Assembly (NCBI GenBank): GCA_965178525.1
Contig: CBCXVS010000187.1
Coordinates: 1-15,808, forward strand
Length of the DNA stretch: 15,808 bases
Direction: 5' to 3'
Source: CBCXVS01 sp965178525
Lineage (GTDB): Bacteria > Tectomicrobia > Entotheonellia > Entotheonellales > Entotheonellaceae
Part shown: positions 12,915 through 15,808 of the stretch, piece by piece
Numbering within the stretch: position 1 is the first letter of the stretch
Layout of the letters: every line of letters begins with the position of its first letter
Translations under genes and position numbers: made by a program
Notes under the pieces: model-generated
Told to the model about the DNA's origin: nothing
Seen by the model: the letters and a program-made list of their open reading frames with translations, nothing else
Databases searched by the model: none

Positions 12915-15200
12915 CAGACCGACATCACGTTGGGAACACCCCTGGCCAATCGTAGCCAAACCGAGCTGGAACGTGTCGTAGGCTTTTTAATCACCATGCT
13001 CGTGCTGCACACCGAGTTGTCGGGTGAGCTCTCCTTCAAGGATCTGCTGAAACGGGTGCGTCACGTCATTTTGGAGGCGTACGCGCATCAAGACGTGCCC
13101 TTTGCCAAGTTGTTAGAGGTGACGCAGGCGCCGCGGGATTGGGGCCGCAACGCGCTGTTTCAGCACTCCTTTATCTTTCTGAGCGACGAAGGGGCCGCCA
13201 CCGGCTTTGAGAGCCTGGAGATGATCCCGATCGAGTACGACCCGCATGTCTCCCGGTTCGATATGACCTTCGTGGTGGAGGATCATGGGGATCATCTCGA
13301 TAGCTTCATTGAGTACAACACCGACCTCTTTTCGGAAGCGAGCATGGCGCGTTTCGGGGCGCATTTTGAAATGCTGCTGCATAGCTTCGCCGCCCACCCG
13401 GATAGGCCGATTGCCGAGTTGCCCATGCTGACAGAGGCGGAACGGCAGCAACTGCTGGCCGAGTGGAATGAAACCCAACGCCCGTATCCGGCTGACGTGG
13501 GGGTGCACCAGTTGTTCGAGGCACAGGCCGCACGCACCCCAGAGAACATAGCAGTGGTGTTTGGCGAAGAGTACTTGACCTACTGGGAGCTGAACGCCCG
13601 GAGCAATCAGCTCGCCCATTACTTACGTGCCTTGGGGGTCGGCCCGGAGGCTCTGGTTGGTATTTACATGGAACGTTCCGTGGACATGGTCGTCGGCCTG
13701 TTGGGTATTCTCAAGTCCGGCGGCGCCTATCTCCCCCTCGACCTGTCCTATCCCCCACCCCGCATTGCGTATATGCTGCAAGATGCCCATGTCCCGGTCT
13801 TGTTGATCCAGCAGCACTTGCAGGAGCAACTGCCGGACGTGCAACAACTGCAACAATCCATGCAGGTGGTCTGCCTCGATACGGATTGGGCGACGATCGC
13901 CGCGTGCCGTGCCGCGAACCCGGAAAATCAAACCCAACCGGAGAACCTGGCCTATGTGATGTACACCTCTGGTTCAACCGGCAACCCCAAAGGGGTCGAG
14001 ATTCCGCACCGCGCGATCAACCGCCTGGTCAACAATACCAACTATATCGAGCTGACGGAGCATGACCGGGTGGCGCAAGCCTCAAACGCATCGTTCGATG
14101 CCGCGACCTTCGAAATTTGGGGGGCGTTGTTGCATGGGGCGCAGTTGATTGGGATGAGCCGAGACGTGGCGCTGTCGCCGGCAAAACTCGTCGAGCAGCT
14201 CCGGGAACAGCAGGTCAGTGTCTTATTTTTAACCACGGCCTTGTTCAATCAAGTGGTCAACCTCGAACCCAACGCTTTTCAAACGTTGCGTTATTTGCTC
14301 TTTGGCGGTGAGGCGGTGGATCCGGGGGCGGTGCGTCAGGCGCTGCAGGCCGGGCCGCCGGAACATTTTCTCCATGTGTATGGCCCGACCGAGAGTACCA
14401 CCTTCTCGTCCTGGCATGCCATCGACCGCGTGGCGGAAGACGCCACGACCGTGCCCATTGGCATGCCGCTTGCCAATACCCAACTCTATGTCCTCGACGA
14501 CTACCGCCAACCCGTGCCCATTGGCGTGCTGGGTGAATTGTATATCGGCGGAGATGGTCTGGCGCGAGGCTATTTGCACCGGCCAGCGCTGACCGACGAA
14601 GGGTTTGTCCCCAATCCGTTTGGGGCAGGACGGTTATACAAGACGGGTGATTTAGTCCGGTATCGGGCAGACGGCAACATCGAGTTCGTCGGCCGCATCG
14701 ACAACCAGGTCAAACTCCGGGGCTTCCGCATTGAATTGGGGGAAATTGAAGCGACCTTGAGCCAGCACCCGGCCGTGCAGGAAACGGCCGTGGTCCTGCG
14801 AGAGGACCAGCCGGGGTACAAGCGTTTAGCCGCGTATGTGGTCACCGGGGAACAGCCGCAGGCGTTTTCACGCCTCATTCCGGACTTTCGCGCCCATCTG
14901 CAGCAGACGTTGCCGGATTATATGGTGCCGGCAGCCTTTGTACCCATGCCCAGCTTGCCGCTGACGCCAAACGGCAAGGTGGATCAACGGGCGCTCCCCG
15001 CCCCGGATACGGCGGCTTTCACGCCGACGACCGAATTTGTGCTGCCCCAGACACCTGCGGAGCAGACCCTGGCCGCGATTTGGGCTGAGCTGCTCCGGGT
15101 TGAGCAGCTCGGCCGTCACGATAATTTCTTTAGTGGGGCGGGGACTCCATTCTCAGTCTCCAGATCATCAGCCGGGCCAATCAAGCCGGGCTCTATCTGA
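12915..15200 (+). CDS. NRPS continuation: C-domain second half, A domain, start of PCP (frame-broken)
   Basis: This continues the preceding NRPS in the same frame after the TAG; the TTG at 12930 is only a formal start. The rest of the C domain (GTPLANR, GFLITMLVLHTELSG, AYAHQDVPFAKLLE) leads into a complete adenylation domain (about residues 505-1005 of the full-length numbering). That domain has YTSGSTGNPKGV, FGGEAV, YGPTES, GELYIGG, YKTGDLVRY, RIDNQVKLRGFRIELGEIE and NGKVDQR. Aligned to GrsA, the pocket reads D707 A708 F711 F750 L774 G776 V800 T808 F809 K1000 (DAFFLGVTFK), which is Ile/Val-like. The PCP begins normally (LGRHDNFF), but a one-base loss near 15135-15139 shifts the frame. The following GGDS with the phosphopantetheine Ser is then read as AGTP, and translation ends at 15200. 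As read, no holo-PCP can form. Confidence 0.85.
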   Translation, partial: QTDITLGTPLANRSQTELERVVGFLITMLVLHTELSGELSFKDLLKRVRHVILEAYAHQDVPFAKLLEVTQAPRDWGRNALFQHSFIFLSDEGAATGFESLEMIPIEYDPHVSRFDMTFVVEDHGDHLDSFIEYNTDLFSEASMARFGAHFEMLLHSFAAHPDRPIAELPMLTEAERQQLLAEWNETQRPYPADVGVHQLFEAQAARTPENIAVVFGEEYLTYWELNARSNQLAHYLRALGVGPEALVGIYMERSVDMVVGLLGILKSGGAYLPLDLSYPPPRIAYMLQDAHVPVLLIQQHLQEQLPDVQQLQQSMQVVCLDTDWATIAACRAANPENQTQPENLAYVMYTSGSTGNPKGVEIPHRAINRLVNNTNYIELTEHDRVAQASNASFDAATFEIWGALLHGAQLIGMSRDVALSPAKLVEQLREQQVSVLFLTTALFNQVVNLEPNAFQTLRYLLFGGEAVDPGAVRQALQAGPPEHFLHVYGPTESTTFSSWHAIDRVAEDATTVPIGMPLANTQLYVLDDYRQPVPIGVLGELYIGGDGLARGYLHRPALTDEGFVPNPFGAGRLYKTGDLVRYRADGNIEFVGRIDNQVKLRGFRIELGEIEATLSQHPAVQETAVVLREDQPGYKRLAAYVVTGEQPQAFSRLIPDFRAHLQQTLPDYMVPAAFVPMPSLPLTPNGKVDQRALPAPDTAAFTPTTEFVLPQTPAEQTLAAIWAELLRVEQLGRHDNFFSGAGTPFSVSRSSAGPIKPGSI

Positions 15201-15739
15201 CCCCCGGCCAAGTGTTCGAACATCAGACGATTGCCGGCCTAGCGGCTGCTGCCAGTGCGGTGAGTCAAGTGCAGGCGGAACAAGGCATTGTCACCGGATC
15301 ACTGCCCTTAACGCCCATTCAGCAGTGGTTCTTCGAGCATGATCACCCCAACGTGCATCATTTCAACCAGGACGTCCTGCTCGACGTGGCGCCAAGCACG
15401 CAGCCGGAACAGTTGCAGCAAGCCGTGCAGGAATTGCTGAGCCATCATGATGCCTTGCGCTTGCACTTTACGAAAGATGACAAGGGCTGGCAACAGACCA
15501 ACGCCGGGCTGGCTGAACAAGCTCCTTTTCACTTCCTCGACCTGTCCGAGCTGCCTGCCGACCGACAATTGGCCACCCTCGACGCGACCCGAGCGGAGTT
15601 GCACGCCGCGGTGAACATCTCCGGAGGTCCGCTGTTGCAAGTGGCGCTGTTTGACCTCGGACCGGACACGCCCGCCCGGCTATTATTCATCATCCATCAC
15701 CTGGCGGTGGATTACGTGTCCTGGCGCGTGTTGCTAGAC
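15140..15739 (+). pseudogene. NRPS continuation in shifted frame: PCP core and partial epimerization domain
   Basis: This frame, one base off from the upstream one, restores the PCP core GDSILSLQIISRANQAG, with the attachment Ser at codon 15146-15148. It then runs through YLTPGQVFEHQTIAGLAA into an epimerization (E) domain: PLTPIQQWFFEHDHPNVHHFNQ and IIHHLAVDYVSWRVLL. E domains usually have HHxxxDGVSW; here Tyr replaces Gly. An E domain directly after a PCP converts the loaded L-residue to D before the next condensation. Similarity to the family ends after RVLLD at about 15739, so only the N-terminal part of the domain is present. It has no start of its own and would need the frameshift repaired to be made. 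Confidence 0.8.
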
Positions 15740-15808
15740 CGAAGTTCCCCTGGCAGAATAGGCGGAGGGTTAAGTAGATCAACAGGTTGGCCCAATTCAA
15801 AAGTCCAT
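15740..15808. other. Right-edge sequence of unknown origin interrupting the E domain
   Basis: From about 15740 the frame continues open (DRSSPGRIGGGLSRSTG...) but no longer resembles an E domain, which should continue EDL plus a helix. The minus strand is also open in two frames across this stretch. An insertion-sequence end, a rearrangement or a contig-end chimera would all fit. I cannot identify an IS family from 69 bp. Confidence 0.3.

Overview
The window is bacterial DNA of moderately high GC content. It splits into a left part of small metabolic and accessory genes (about 1-5.5 kb) and a right part that is a fragment of a hybrid polyketide/non-ribosomal-peptide (PKS-NRPS) cluster (6.1 kb to the end). 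No rRNA, tRNA or CRISPR was seen. The mix of LigB-type and Rieske aromatic dioxygenases with a cis-AT PKS, a luciferase-like monooxygenase and an NRPS recalls the large-genome, metabolite-rich sponge symbionts of the 'Candidatus Entotheonella'/Tectomicrobia type. That assignment is inference from gene style only; a cyanobacterial or myxobacterial origin of the cluster genes cannot be excluded.

Left part. A CPA1-type Na+/H+ antiporter on the minus strand is cut off at its C-terminus next to the window edge. A LigB-family extradiol dioxygenase follows on the minus strand, with a REP-like palindrome just beyond its stop. Divergent from it is a two-gene plus-strand unit, a DUF4058 protein and a small HNH protein. 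A Cys-rich hypothetical protein faces that unit. Next comes a Rieske-type ring-hydroxylating oxygenase alpha subunit with a good sigma70-like promoter and ribosome binding site. An internal deletion has removed exactly the Rieske [2Fe-2S] region and shifted the frame, so it is a pseudogene as read here.

Right part. After about 570 bp without a convincing gene, three tightly packed plus-strand genes form a biosynthetic operon. They are a one-module PKS (KS-AT-KR-ACP), a stand-alone luciferase-like monooxygenase of the PKS/NRPS-associated type, and an NRPS module (C-A-PCP-E). The PKS ketoreductase has lost its catalytic Tyr and Lys and its NADPH-binding glycines, so the beta-keto group should survive. 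The monooxygenase directly downstream would be well placed to oxidise that beta-ketoacyl chain. The monooxygenase and the NRPS begin with closely similar basic helices, and the PKS ends in an acidic helix, which suggests docking in the order PKS -> monooxygenase -> NRPS. The NRPS specificity code reads DAFFLGVTFK (Ile/Val-like), and the E domain would make the residue D.

The NRPS is broken three times: an in-frame TAG in the C domain, a one-base shift just before the PCP phosphopantetheine serine, and a loss of homology in the E domain near 15740. The PKS KS also carries an extra Thr codon beside its active-site Cys. With the damaged Rieske and antiporter genes, this means either a decaying locus or a draft sequence with errors. 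Raw reads would decide which.
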